Shown here: one piece after another, positions 1 through 7,196 of the stretch
Layout: every line of letters begins with the position of its first letter
Position numbering within the stretch: position 1 is the stretch's first letter
Origin: Methanobacteriota archaeon
GTDB taxonomy: Archaea > Thermoplasmatota > Poseidoniia > Poseidoniales > Poseidoniaceae
NCBI GenBank assembly: GCA_002694585.1
Contig: NZMM01000037.1
Location: 5,066 to 16,058, forward strand
Length of the DNA: 10,993 nucleotides
Reading direction: 5' to 3'
The notes under the pieces: generated by a model
Seen by the model: the letters and a program-made list of their open reading frames with translations, nothing else
Told to the model about the DNA's origin: nothing
Databases searched by the model: none
Made by a program: the position numbers and the translations under genes

Positions 1-548
1 GTCATTTCTCCACGGATGAGCCCGGTGGCCAAAAACAACGGAAGGAAAATGCCGAGCAGGAACACCACGCCGAGTTTGCCATAACCGAGCAGGAAGGCAC
101 GGTGGGTCGCTTCCTGAATGAAGGCCTCGTCATCGGGATCCTCGTCCACGCCGTTGTCCCACAAGATGGTCGTCGAACCGAACCAATCCTTGCGTAAGAT
201 GCCGTCACAGATGACCCCGTTCCCGTTGGTGTCCTTGGCACCGTTGGGACGATCGGCCTCCAAACAATCGCCGTCGTCGTCCGCACCCATCGTGGTGGAC
301 GTGGCGTCGGTGACTGCGGGGAAGTCAGGGCCGTCCTCGTCGAACAGACCGTCACCGTCGTTGTCAACCGACTCAATCGGGTCGTTCATGAAATCGATGT
401 AGAAGAGCAACACGGTGCTGAGCGCGACCATGCAGGAGGCAAGCACGACCCACGTCGAAAGCCGAGTGCGGTATTGCCTCAGCGTGAATTCCGCCACGGC
501 GGTCGCCTTCCGGTCAAGGCTGCTCCACGCTTTGGTCGACGAGGACAT
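1..548 (-). CDS. ABC-2 type permease subunit, C-terminal part outside the window, with an Asp-rich calcium-loop-like external segment
   Basis: Partial gene: 182 codons are visible and the frame runs open off the left edge. The start is ATG at 548-546, whose A is also the last base of the preceding ATPase stop codon (TAATG). A strong ribosome site, GGAGGTG, lies 7 nt upstream. A short cytoplasmic N-terminus is followed by a membrane helix (about residues 33-53), a polar loop (54-154) and a second helix (about 155-178). The loop is strongly acidic: residues 62-72 read DNDGDGLFDED, matching thrombospondin type-3/EF-hand calcium loops. Residues 106-115 (DTNGNGVICD) resemble a second such loop, and 131-140 are again Asp-rich. 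Cys95 and Cys114 could form a disulfide outside the cell. Permease identity rests on topology and on being the last gene of an ATPase-permease-ATPase-permease row; no permease-specific motif is visible in the part present. It probably forms the membrane channel for the ATPase encoded just upstream. Substrate unknown. Confidence 0.78.
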   Translation of the reverse strand, partial: MSSSTKAWSSLDRKATAVAEFTLRQYRTRLSTWVVLASCMVALSTVLLFYIDFMNDPIESVDNDGDGLFDEDGPDFPAVTDATSTTMGADDDGDCLEADRPNGAKDTNGNGVICDGILRKDWFGSTTILWDNGVDEDPDDEAFIQEATHRAFLLGYGKLGVVFLLGIFLPLFLATGLIRGEM

Positions 549-1543
549 TAGCGTCCACCTCCGCCAACAAGATGGCCGATGACCGATTCGAGGTCATCGT
601 CTGGATTCTCAATCCGGGTCACCTTGAATCCGCCCTCGATGAGGAGAGCAGGAAGGTTCTGGTGCACAGCCCCGAGGTCGTGGGTCAGGACGTCCACCAC
701 ACCTGACGACGGAATCATCACGCCATGGACGTCTTCCATGTCGATGATCGATTTCGCCAGGCGCTTCGCTTCCCCACAGTGGATGTGGATGCGGTGTGGG
801 ATGCGATCCAGTTGCTCACGGATGCCGTGCACGTTCCCAAGGGCAAGCACTTGCCCGCGGTGCAGCAGCACAATCTGTTCGGTGATGCGTTCAATCTCAC
901 CCAAGATGTGGCTGCTGACCAAGACCGTGCGGCCCATTCGGCCAAGCTCCCTGACCACGTTCATGATCGTGGTCCGTGCGAGGGGGTCACATCCCGTGAG
1001 GGGCTCGTCGAGCACGATGAGGTCGGGGTCATTGACCAAGGCGTGGGCAATTTTCACCCGCTGCCGCATGCCCTTCGAATAGCGCCCGATTTGGGTGTGC
1101 ATCACGTCCTTCAGGTTCACGAAATCGAGCACCCGTTCGGCTTCGACTTTCGCTTCATCGCGCGTGAAACCGTGCAGCCTTGCGAAGGTGGTCACGAAAT
1201 CGAAGGCGGTCATCCAATCGTGGAGTTTCTCAGATTCGGGCACGAAGCCAACCCGTCCGTAGGGCGTGGGGTCTTGCCACGGGTCGATGCCGAACAAGCG
1301 AACCTGACCGGTGGTCGGCTTGCAACGGCCCATCAGGAGGTTGAACAGGGTCGATTTCCCTGCGCCGTTGAGCCCAAGGATACCCGTCACGCCGCCAGAG
1401 ATGGCCAAATTGATCTGACTCAGCGCATGAATCCGACCGTAGGTTTTCCCAACGCGATCGAAGACCACCGCGGGAACCTTCTCCGGAACCGGTTCCAAAA
1501 CCGGTTCAGCGGCTGGCCCAACCTGACTGAGATCCGGCGTCAT
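548..1543 (-). CDS. ABC transporter ATP-binding protein (second ATPase of the cluster)
   Basis: A 331-residue cytoplasmic ATPase that would power the membrane partner encoded at 1-548. All nucleotide-binding motifs are present: Walker A GLNGAGKST (57-65), Q-loop position in GFVPESE (99-105, Glu instead of Gln, common in ABC-2 ATPases), signature YSKGMRQ (155-161), Walker B LIVLDEP (175-181) and switch His212. A Pro/Glu-rich stretch (about 10-25) precedes the domain, and about 90 residues after it form an accessory C-terminal region ending near a DDDLESV segment typical of ABC-2 export ATPases. The frame is open back to 1636, but ATG at 1543 is preferred: it makes an ATGA overlap with the permease stop and has a perfect GGAGGTGA 7 nt upstream, while the longer form would overlap the permease by about 95 nt. 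It is translationally coupled on both sides. The transported substrate cannot be read from the sequence. Confidence 0.95.
   Translation of the reverse strand: MTPDLSQVGPAAEPVLEPVPEKVPAVVFDRVGKTYGRIHALSQINLAISGGVTGILGLNGAGKSTLFNLLMGRCKPTTGQVRLFGIDPWQDPTPYGRVGFVPESEKLHDWMTAFDFVTTFARLHGFTRDEAKVEAERVLDFVNLKDVMHTQIGRYSKGMRQRVKIAHALVNDPDLIVLDEPLTGCDPLARTTIMNVVRELGRMGRTVLVSSHILGEIERITEQIVLLHRGQVLALGNVHGIREQLDRIPHRIHIHCGEAKRLAKSIIDMEDVHGVMIPSSGVVDVLTHDLGAVHQNLPALLIEGGFKVTRIENPDDDLESVIGHLVGGGGR
556..562 (-). promoter_or_regulatory. Ribosome binding site of the partial permease
   Basis: The minus strand reads GGAGGTG 7 nt before ATG 548, within the end of the ATPase gene. It supports the start of the truncated permease at the TAATG junction. 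Confidence 0.78.
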
Positions 1544-2577
1544 TCCCGGGTCACCTCCATGCTCGCCACGCGGTTGGCCAGCAGGTACAGGGAGAGCACG
1601 TTCATCGCCACGACGGAGACCAGCGACCACGTCCACGGGATGTCGTAGTTGGATTCGGTTCCGACCAAGGCTTGACCGACGTTGGCCAAGGCATCGTACG
1701 GCGAGAAAAGGTAGAGCACGTCTTGCTCAAAGATCAGGGCGACAAGGAAGGCCACGGATTTTGATCCCAGCACCAAGGCGAGCAGACCGATGGCGGGGAA
1801 GAAGCCGTTTGTGGACACACTGGACATCGCCAAACCAAGTGACGTGTATGTCACGACCAGCAACATGCCGGCTGCTGTGGCGCCAAGCAGGATGGGGAAG
1901 GTGTCAACGATCCACGCCCAACCCCGGCCCATCGCCAGCACCTCAACGGTGTAGTAGACGAACAGGCTGAACACGCACAGGATGAACAGGACCGTCGCCG
2001 CGGCGAGGTACTTCATGGCGACGTAATCCAAGCGCGTGATGGGCCGGCTGAAGTACAGCGCAGACGTTCCGTTCAAGCGGTCCTCTGAGATCATGGTGCC
2101 GACGATCAGCGCCGTGACGACGGGGTAGTAGAGGACGTTTCTCGGGAAGAAGCCGAGCACGTGCGCGTACAAACTGTCCCTGCTGACCATGAAGACTTGG
2201 CCCAAGCCATCGCCGAACAAAGAGCCGAGCAGCACCGGGAAAATGTCCCCAATCGATCCGATGAGGACCAACACAAGGTAGACGCGTACCAAGATGGGCC
2301 AAGGCCGGTGACCGCTCTTGACCAAACCGAGCATATGATGCCGGTAAACGGCGTAATTGCGCGCCCAGCGGGGGTTCAGTGTTCCCGTCCACGGCAGGTA
2401 GGTTTGGGTGAAGACCTGACCGCTTGGCCCGGATTTCGCGACGCTGGCCTGTCCCACGTCGTCCGCAGAGTACGCTGCTTCGATCCTCGATGCACCGGTG
2501 ACCGGCGAGGCTTCGTCGAAGCGAACCTCCTCGGTTGCCGCCTCAACCATCGTATTCTCAGTCGCCTCCTCGCTCAT
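1540..2577 (-). CDS. ABC-2 type transporter permease
   Basis: A 345-residue integral membrane protein, the likely channel partner of the ATPase encoded just upstream (2574-3548). The first ~90 residues are polar and acidic, presumably cytoplasmic. About six hydrophobic helices follow, near residues 95-118, 147-163, 188-212, 227-252, 258-283 and 316-335. After helix 2 comes ISEDRLNGTSALYFSRPITR (163-182), the 'E..xGT...l.SRPi.r..y...K' pattern of ABC-2 permeases, which lies at the cytoplasmic face and is known in the family to contact the ATPase. The start ATG at 2577 overlaps the ATPase stop as ATGA, with GGAGG 9 nt upstream; Met10 is a weaker alternative. Its stop overlaps the next ATPase start in the same way. 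It carries no Asp-rich loop like that of the permease at 1-548, so the two permeases are not simple copies. Substrate unknown. Confidence 0.9.
   Translation of the reverse strand: MSEEATENTMVEAATEEVRFDEASPVTGASRIEAAYSADDVGQASVAKSGPSGQVFTQTYLPWTGTLNPRWARNYAVYRHHMLGLVKSGHRPWPILVRVYLVLVLIGSIGDIFPVLLGSLFGDGLGQVFMVSRDSLYAHVLGFFPRNVLYYPVVTALIVGTMISEDRLNGTSALYFSRPITRLDYVAMKYLAAATVLFILCVFSLFVYYTVEVLAMGRGWAWIVDTFPILLGATAAGMLLVVTYTSLGLAMSSVSTNGFFPAIGLLALVLGSKSVAFLVALIFEQDVLYLFSPYDALANVGQALVGTESNYDIPWTWSLVSVVAMNVLSLYLLANRVASMEVTRE
1551..1558 (-). promoter_or_regulatory. Ribosome binding site that fixes the start of the second ABC ATPase
   Basis: On the minus strand it reads GGAGGTGA, 7 nt before ATG 1543. 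It lies inside the end of the permease gene and is the main reason for preferring this start over the in-frame ATG at 1636. Confidence 0.8.
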
Positions 2578-3548
2578 CCCGTCCCCCCTCCGGCGAGCAA
2601 ATCTTCGCTGGACTTGACGTCGTGGCCAAGCCGTTCCATGATGGCGATGAACAGGTCTTCCAGGGAGGCCTCGTAGGTGTGGAGACGACGCACTTGAGCG
2701 CCAGTGGAGGCGGCCACCTCGAGCACCTCACGCGGCACATCGTCGCGGTCGTCTGCGACGCGCATGACCCGTCCTTGCCGCCGGACGCGCAAGCCTCGGT
2801 CGAGCATGCCTCGCTCCATGGCGTCGGCCGCGCCCCATACGTGCACTTCGTACTCGCGGTCAATGGCCTTCAGGTCCTCAATCTTACCCTCTGCAACGAG
2901 GCGTCCCTTGTGCAACAGAACAATGCGTTCGCAGACCTGCTCGACGTCGTCCATCAGGTGCGAGGCCATCAGCACGCTCCGCTGACCGTTCCGCACCGTC
3001 GTGTCTAGCGTTTGGAGCATGAAATCACGTGCGGCAGCGTCGAGACCGTTTGACGGTTCATCGGCGATGATCATCTCTGGATCGTGGACGATGGCGCACG
3101 CAAGTTTGGTGGCCTGCCGCATGCCCGTTGAGTACCCGTCAATCCGGCGGTAGCGCTGTTCCCCGAGTCCGACGTATTCGAGGCACTGGTGAGCCCGCTG
3201 CATGGCCACCACCGGATTCATCCCGAGCAATTCACCGGCGTATCGGACCTGATGGATGCCGTCCATGCGAGGGTCCAGTGCTTCGTATTCCGGCATGTAG
3301 CCGATGCGTTGCCTGATGCTCGGCCCCTCGGTTCGGATGTCATGGCCCAGAACGTGGCCCTCTCCTGAGGTCACTTGGATCAGCCCGAGGAGGGTCTTGA
3401 GCAGCGTCGATTTGCCTGCACCGTTGGCGCCCAGCAGTCCGGTAGCGCCCGCCTCGATTTGCAGATCGAGGGCGTTCAACGCCACGTGTTCTCCGTAGGC
3501 TTTGGTCAACGCCTTCGTGTGCACGATGGGTGCACGCGCTTCGACCAT
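2574..3548 (-). CDS. ABC transporter ATP-binding protein (first ATPase of the cluster)
   Basis: A 324-residue cytoplasmic ABC ATPase, first gene of the export cluster. It shows Walker A GANGAGKST (40-48), GYMPEYE at the Q-loop (83-89), signature YSTGMRQ (139-145), Walker B MIIADEP (159-165, Ala before the Asp where most relatives have Leu) and switch His197. After the core domain, a C-terminal region of about 95 residues ends with SLEDLFIAIMERL, the 'sleDlF' tail typical of ABC-2 export ATPases. The ATG at 3548 is the first start after a 48-nt gap behind tgtA. No good ribosome site precedes it, unlike the three downstream genes, so it may start a leaderless transcript or be read through from tgtA. 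The patch TTGAAA about 27 nt upstream is a weak TATA candidate. It probably pairs with the permease at 1540-2577; whether the two ATPase-permease pairs act as one complex is unknown. Confidence 0.95.
   Translation of the reverse strand: MVEARAPIVHTKALTKAYGEHVALNALDLQIEAGATGLLGANGAGKSTLLKTLLGLIQVTSGEGHVLGHDIRTEGPSIRQRIGYMPEYEALDPRMDGIHQVRYAGELLGMNPVVAMQRAHQCLEYVGLGEQRYRRIDGYSTGMRQATKLACAIVHDPEMIIADEPSNGLDAAARDFMLQTLDTTVRNGQRSVLMASHLMDDVEQVCERIVLLHKGRLVAEGKIEDLKAIDREYEVHVWGAADAMERGMLDRGLRVRRQGRVMRVADDRDDVPREVLEVAASTGAQVRRLHTYEASLEDLFIAIMERLGHDVKSSEDLLAGGGTG
2587..2591 (-). promoter_or_regulatory. Ribosome binding site of the first permease
   Basis: The minus strand reads GGAGG, followed by more G residues, 9 nt before ATG 2577. 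It sits in the Gly-rich C-terminal codons of the first ATPase and supports the ATGA-coupled start. Confidence 0.65.
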
Positions 3549-3596
3549 GGGCTACGGTTGGCGTGGAGGGCCTTTCAACCCGACCCCAACATGGGC

Positions 3597-5792
3597 TCAA
3601 GAAGAGGGCTGCAGCCCACCACGGACGCGCACCGCGATGCCCTTCTGCATCGCCATGGCTTCCTCCGCAGTGCATTGGGCCACGCCATGGGCGACAAGGG
3701 CACCTTCAGGGTCGAGCACCAAGCAGGAGACGCCCGGACGCAGGTGCTCTGAAGCGGCGAGGATGAAGCCATGCATGACGTTGCGACCTGCGCCGACAAA
3801 GGGCACGGCATCCTCGACCACGGTGACGGTCGCCGGTGCTGCCTCGTGACCGAGGTTGAGGGCATGCAAGATTTTCGCGCCTTCATCGGTCAAGGACAAA
3901 CCGCCGTTGCCCAAGCGAGGCGAGAGGATGTGCCGACCTTGGCTGTCCTTGACGTTCCGCACGCGCCCCGTGCTGCTCATGACAAAGGTGGCTTGACCGA
4001 CGAAGGCCGTGGCGACCGAGCGCTCCAGGTTCAACTCAAGCATGCTCTTGTCCACGGTTTGGGCGCGAAGCAGGTCGAGTTCGACCTCTGTGAGGCCATG
4101 TGCATCAGGGGCCACCCTCGCCTCAAGGCCCGCATCGCGCAAGGCTGCGTCGAAGGCATCGCCCACGCTGTCGGCACGGAGATCGACCGTGACGAAGGGA
4201 CGATGTTCGAGGTTCAAACGCGCCAGCTCACGGCGCACCCAAGCGTGATCGACCGGTCGGCGCCAGAGCCATTCCGGCCCTTCGACGTGAGCGAAGGGTT
4301 GCAGGTCTTCGAACGACCACGGCACGAGGCCGATGGGGCTGAGCACCAGCACTTCGAGGGCGGGGTTGGCGGCACGGGCCCGCATCACGTGAGGGCCTGC
4401 GCGGTCACGCCATGGCCCCGGTGCGCCGTGAAGGATGACGACCGCACCATCGTCCGAAACCGGACTCCAGGCGCGATGAAGGCGGCGACGTGACGCGACA
4501 ACTGCTGGGCGGACGAAGGTGTCCTCCCCGGCCCAGCGAAGGGCACCTTGTCCCGGCGTGTTCTGTGCTTCAACGACCCAATCCCACGCCGATTCCCACT
4601 GGCCACGCGCAGGCGACGTGTCGCTGGCCGCTGCTCGGTCGTTCATCAGGAGGTGCTCGGCCGCGGGGATCGGAGCGGTTCCACGTGCCGGAGAAGTGGT
4701 CAACCAAAGGAAGGCCTCACGCAGCGCTGGATGTGCATGACTGCGGCGTTCGGCACGTTCCCAGATGCGTCCGTCATGAACGGCTTGGCGGCACGCAGCA
4801 AGTTCGGCCAAGGTCACCTCGAGGTTGAACCGCGAGAGAAGCACCATGCGCTCGTCATCGTCCATCCTCCGCACGTCTTCCGGCGTCAACGAAGCCACGC
4901 ACGGCATCAGCACGGGCCATTCCCGGAGGTCCTCAAGGTGCACGGTACCGGTCGGCGTCAGCATGCGGTCGTCCCTGGCAAACAAGGCGTAGGCGGCTGA
5001 ATCGAAGAGATCCGCGCCCAGCGCAATGAGCATGGGGAAGAGCATCGGGTGCCCGCAGCCAAACATGTGCACCGGGCGCTCCGGAGGAAGCTCAGGCATG
5101 GAGGCGAGCATGATGCGCGCCAAATCCGCGTAACGCTGCTGCTCCATCACCGGCACGATGCCGCCGATGGGGTGAACGCTGAATCCGTGAGCGCCCATGC
5201 CGCGGGCGCTCATGCGGCGCAAATCGGCATGCAGCCCCCCTTGGATGGGACCGTTGAGCATGGTGGAGCCGGCGGCCGCAAGGCTGGCCTCCGCGCGCTG
5301 TGTGGTCTCCTGCACCGCCTCGTGCACCTCGTCCCGGGTCATGTCTGGGCGGGTGAACACGTCGAGCATGGTTGCGACGTCGACGCCGATGTCGCGTTGG
5401 AAGGTGACGATTTCTTCCACGCCGACTTCAACGTCCCCGTACACGTAGGCCTGAAAGGTGCCCGAATCGGTCATGATGGCCCCGGGGTAATCGAGCAAGT
5501 CATGCACACCGTAATCAAGCGCATGCTGGCGCAACTTCTCGTGCTTCCAGATGATGTAACTGTTGGTGATGAGCATCTCGATGCCGTAGGTGTCCCACAT
5601 CTCACGTGGTTCGATGGTTCGGAGGTTCGGATTGATGACCGGCAGCAGCGTCGGGGTGGTGACCACCCCATGCGCCGTAGACAACGCCCCCACGCGTGCT
5701 CTTCCGTCGCGTGCCTTGACCTCAAAACGGCCCACATGGTCCTCGCGAGAGGGTTTCGGGTCGTCCCTCGCATGCTCGCGCCACACCGCCAT
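3597..5792 (-). CDS. tgtA: Archaeosine tRNA-guanine transglycosylase (7-cyano-7-deazaguanine tRNA-ribosyltransferase), zinc site lost
   Basis: In this family the enzyme swaps guanine-15 in the tRNA D-loop for preQ0, the committed step to archaeosine. The 731-residue protein has the TGT barrel (about 22-345), with TDSGTFQ (108-114; Asp109), IQGG (183-186) and LFDSAAY (262-268; Asp264, the nucleophile position). Archaea-specific C-terminal domains follow, ending in a PUA domain (about 655-727, with DAVPFV and GRNVMHGF) that binds tRNA. It is longer than the roughly 580 residues of characterised archaeal enzymes; extra sequence lies around 371-418 and in the C-terminal half. Oddly, the family's CxCxxC plus His zinc ligands are replaced: the region reads PVLMPCVAS (293-301) and the His before Asn-Leu is Phe322. 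The N-terminus is also about 20 residues longer than usual; GTG at 5735, just before the conserved GRFEVKARDG, is a credible alternative start. It lies 24 nt behind the HTH_10 gene. Family assignment is secure; activity is inferred from the retained catalytic residues. Confidence 0.95.
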   Translation of the reverse strand: MAVWREHARDDPKPSREDHVGRFEVKARDGRARVGALSTAHGVVTTPTLLPVINPNLRTIEPREMWDTYGIEMLITNSYIIWKHEKLRQHALDYGVHDLLDYPGAIMTDSGTFQAYVYGDVEVGVEEIVTFQRDIGVDVATMLDVFTRPDMTRDEVHEAVQETTQRAEASLAAAGSTMLNGPIQGGLHADLRRMSARGMGAHGFSVHPIGGIVPVMEQQRYADLARIMLASMPELPPERPVHMFGCGHPMLFPMLIALGADLFDSAAYALFARDDRMLTPTGTVHLEDLREWPVLMPCVASLTPEDVRRMDDDERMVLLSRFNLEVTLAELAACRQAVHDGRIWERAERRSHAHPALREAFLWLTTSPARGTAPIPAAEHLLMNDRAAASDTSPARGQWESAWDWVVEAQNTPGQGALRWAGEDTFVRPAVVASRRRLHRAWSPVSDDGAVVILHGAPGPWRDRAGPHVMRARAANPALEVLVLSPIGLVPWSFEDLQPFAHVEGPEWLWRRPVDHAWVRRELARLNLEHRPFVTVDLRADSVGDAFDAALRDAGLEARVAPDAHGLTEVELDLLRAQTVDKSMLELNLERSVATAFVGQATFVMSSTGRVRNVKDSQGRHILSPRLGNGGLSLTDEGAKILHALNLGHEAAPATVTVVEDAVPFVGAGRNVMHGFILAASEHLRPGVSCLVLDPEGALVAHGVAQCTAEEAMAMQKGIAVRVRGGLQPSS

Positions 5793-5816
5793 GGCCCGCC
5801 TACTGCGCCTTGTGCT

Positions 5817-6494
5817 TCAAAGGGTCCCATCATCACGCAGACCAAGCCGTGCCGCAAGCCGCCGATGTGCGGTGTTCTCGACGGCGCCCAAGTGGCCGCT
5901 GATGGTCGCTCTTGAGACTCCAATTTCGGTGGCGACGTCGGCCAGGGTGCATTTTCTTGGGCGATCGTAGTAGCCCAACCTCCACGCCATCGAGAAAGCA
6001 TGCATCTGATGTTCGGTCAGTCCAGCGAGATCGCTGCCTTCCTGTTCGGTGAGGCGGACCACAGAAACCGTGCCGTTCGGGTTCCACGACTGGAATCCTT
6101 TGACCATCGCACTGCACCCAGCGGGCGTTCCACGCACGATGATGTTCGCACCAGAAACGCCAATGGAGGAACCGGGAGCCACCACGGCGTTCCAGATGTC
6201 ACGCCCGAGTTTCAACAGTCCATGTGAATTTTCGACGAGGGCCGTGACCAGCACGCGACCGCCGACGATCTCTTCGCCAATCACTTCGATGAGCCTGAAC
6301 CACGGCACGCGGTCGATGTCTTCGACCGTCATCCCTTCGGCGAGCGTGAGTTGAAGCACGTAGACGATGGTGTCCTTCTCGTAATGCCGGCTCACGCTGG
6401 CCATCAGCACGGCCTCTTGACAAATCGAAATTTGGTCTTTGAACTCTGAGTTCGCGATGGCGTGGGCAGGGTAGCGCAGCCGAACCTCCTTCAT
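5817..6494 (-). CDS. HTH_10 (bacterio-opsin activator type) transcriptional regulator, second of a tandem pair
   Basis: A 225-residue DNA-binding protein. The C-terminal HTH_10 domain spans about 159-213: LTEHQ (159-163), GYYDRPR (174-180), then the helix-turn-helix at about 183-203 with the recognition-helix stretch GVSRATISGHL. The N-terminal ~150 residues are a mixed alpha/beta region of the sort that acts as a sensor in this family; I recognise no ligand motif. It aligns without a gap to the neighbour at 6537-7196 over 219 residues, about 40% identical by hand count, so the two arose by duplication. Cys127 and Cys182 are shared by both copies. The gene starts 42 nt after its paralogue, with a weak ribosome site (AAGGCGTGAT), and ends 24 nt before tgtA. 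Target genes are unknown; the location beside Fe-S genes suggests, but does not show, a role there. Confidence 0.9.
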   Translation of the reverse strand: MKEVRLRYPAHAIANSEFKDQISICQEAVLMASVSRHYEKDTIVYVLQLTLAEGMTVEDIDRVPWFRLIEVIGEEIVGGRVLVTALVENSHGLLKLGRDIWNAVVAPGSSIGVSGANIIVRGTPAGCSAMVKGFQSWNPNGTVSVVRLTEQEGSDLAGLTEHQMHAFSMAWRLGYYDRPRKCTLADVATEIGVSRATISGHLGAVENTAHRRLAARLGLRDDGTL

Positions 6495-6536
6495 GCCATC
6501 ACGCCTTTTTCCCGTCTTTGGGCCTGTCGCCGACCG

Positions 6537-7196
6537 TCATTCTCCGATCCAATCCAGCAATCGCCTGTGCGCAATCCGGTCAACTTCCCTTAGGTGGCCG
6601 CTGATGGTGGCGTTGGACACGCCAGCGGCCTTGGCGATGTCGCTCAATGCGCAACCTCTGGGCACGTCGAAGTAGCCCATGGACCAGGCCAGCCGAGCCG
6701 CCTCAATTTGCTGAGGGGTCAATCCAGCATCGGCGTCATGGTCGGCATCACCCGAGCGGACCACGGCGACCGTGCATCGGTCGTTCCACAAACGGAACGC
6801 GGCCACCAAGGCTTGGCAGCCGTCGCTTGAACCACGGAGGATGATTTCTGCCCCGCGCCGGCCAATGCGGGTGCCGGGGCTGATGATGGCGTCTCCCACT
6901 TCCAGCGGTATGGTGACCAGAGGGTGCGTGAAACGAACGATGGCGTAGTGCGCTTCACCGCTCTGGGTCGCTTCCGACCGAACGACTTCCTCGATGTTCA
7001 ACCATGCGATGTCGTCGATGTCCTCGAAGGTGGCATCAGGCGCGAGGCGCAACCGGACCATGACGGTGACCGCGTCGTTCGCATCGGAACGGCCCAGCGT
7101 GTTCAGCAGTTCGAATTCCTCGATGCGGTTGAGCTGCTGCACGAATTCCGTGCCCAGCAACACATCCGCTCCGTATCGGAGGCGAATTTCCCTCAT
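6537..7196 (-). CDS. HTH_10 (bacterio-opsin activator type) transcriptional regulator, first of a tandem pair
   Basis: A 219-residue paralogue of the regulator that follows it. The C-terminal HTH_10 domain contains LTPQQ (159-163), GYFDVPRGC (174-182) and the helix-turn-helix core GVSNATISGHL (192-202). The N-terminal region begins MREIRLRY, nearly identical to the start of the other copy, and shares the SPGTRIG and RGSSDGC region (about 106-127). Recognition helices of the two copies differ at few positions (Arg versus Asn at 195), so they may bind related sites. The ATG at 7196 overlaps the stop of the NifU-like gene as ATGA, so translation of the regulator is probably coupled to that gene. 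No strong ribosome site is seen, consistent with coupling. The function is inferred from the domain; a sensed signal cannot be read from the sequence. Confidence 0.9.
   Translation of the reverse strand: MREIRLRYGADVLLGTEFVQQLNRIEEFELLNTLGRSDANDAVTVMVRLRLAPDATFEDIDDIAWLNIEEVVRSEATQSGEAHYAIVRFTHPLVTIPLEVGDAIISPGTRIGRRGAEIILRGSSDGCQALVAAFRLWNDRCTVAVVRSGDADHDADAGLTPQQIEAARLAWSMGYFDVPRGCALSDIAKAAGVSNATISGHLREVDRIAHRRLLDWIGE

Noticed and set aside
1544..1636. Longer N-terminus (31 extra residues) for the second ABC ATPase
   Set aside because: It would overlap the permease by about 95 nt and read Gly/Arg/Pro-rich sequence; ATG 1543 has GGAGGTGA at 7 nt and an ATGA junction.
725..1648. Open frame of 307 codons on the plus strand
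   Set aside because: Antisense to the second ABC ATPase, which has every expected motif and a perfect ribosome site; the plus-strand product has no family features.
3606..3617. Perfect 12-bp palindrome GGGCTGCAGCCC near the end of tgtA, considered as a terminator or operator
   Set aside because: It lies within the coding sequence, has no loop and no T-run after it on the minus strand, and the downstream ABC gene follows within 50 nt.
5049..5915. Open frame of 288 codons on the plus strand opposite tgtA
   Set aside because: Antisense to the TGT catalytic barrel, with no motif of its own; His/Ala/Gly-rich composition is typical of shadow translation.
6501..6513. T-run (ttttt) between the two HTH_10 genes, considered as a transcription terminator
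   Set aside because: The run is on the plus strand, so it reads AAAAA on the transcribed strand sense; no stem precedes it and the gap is only 42 nt.
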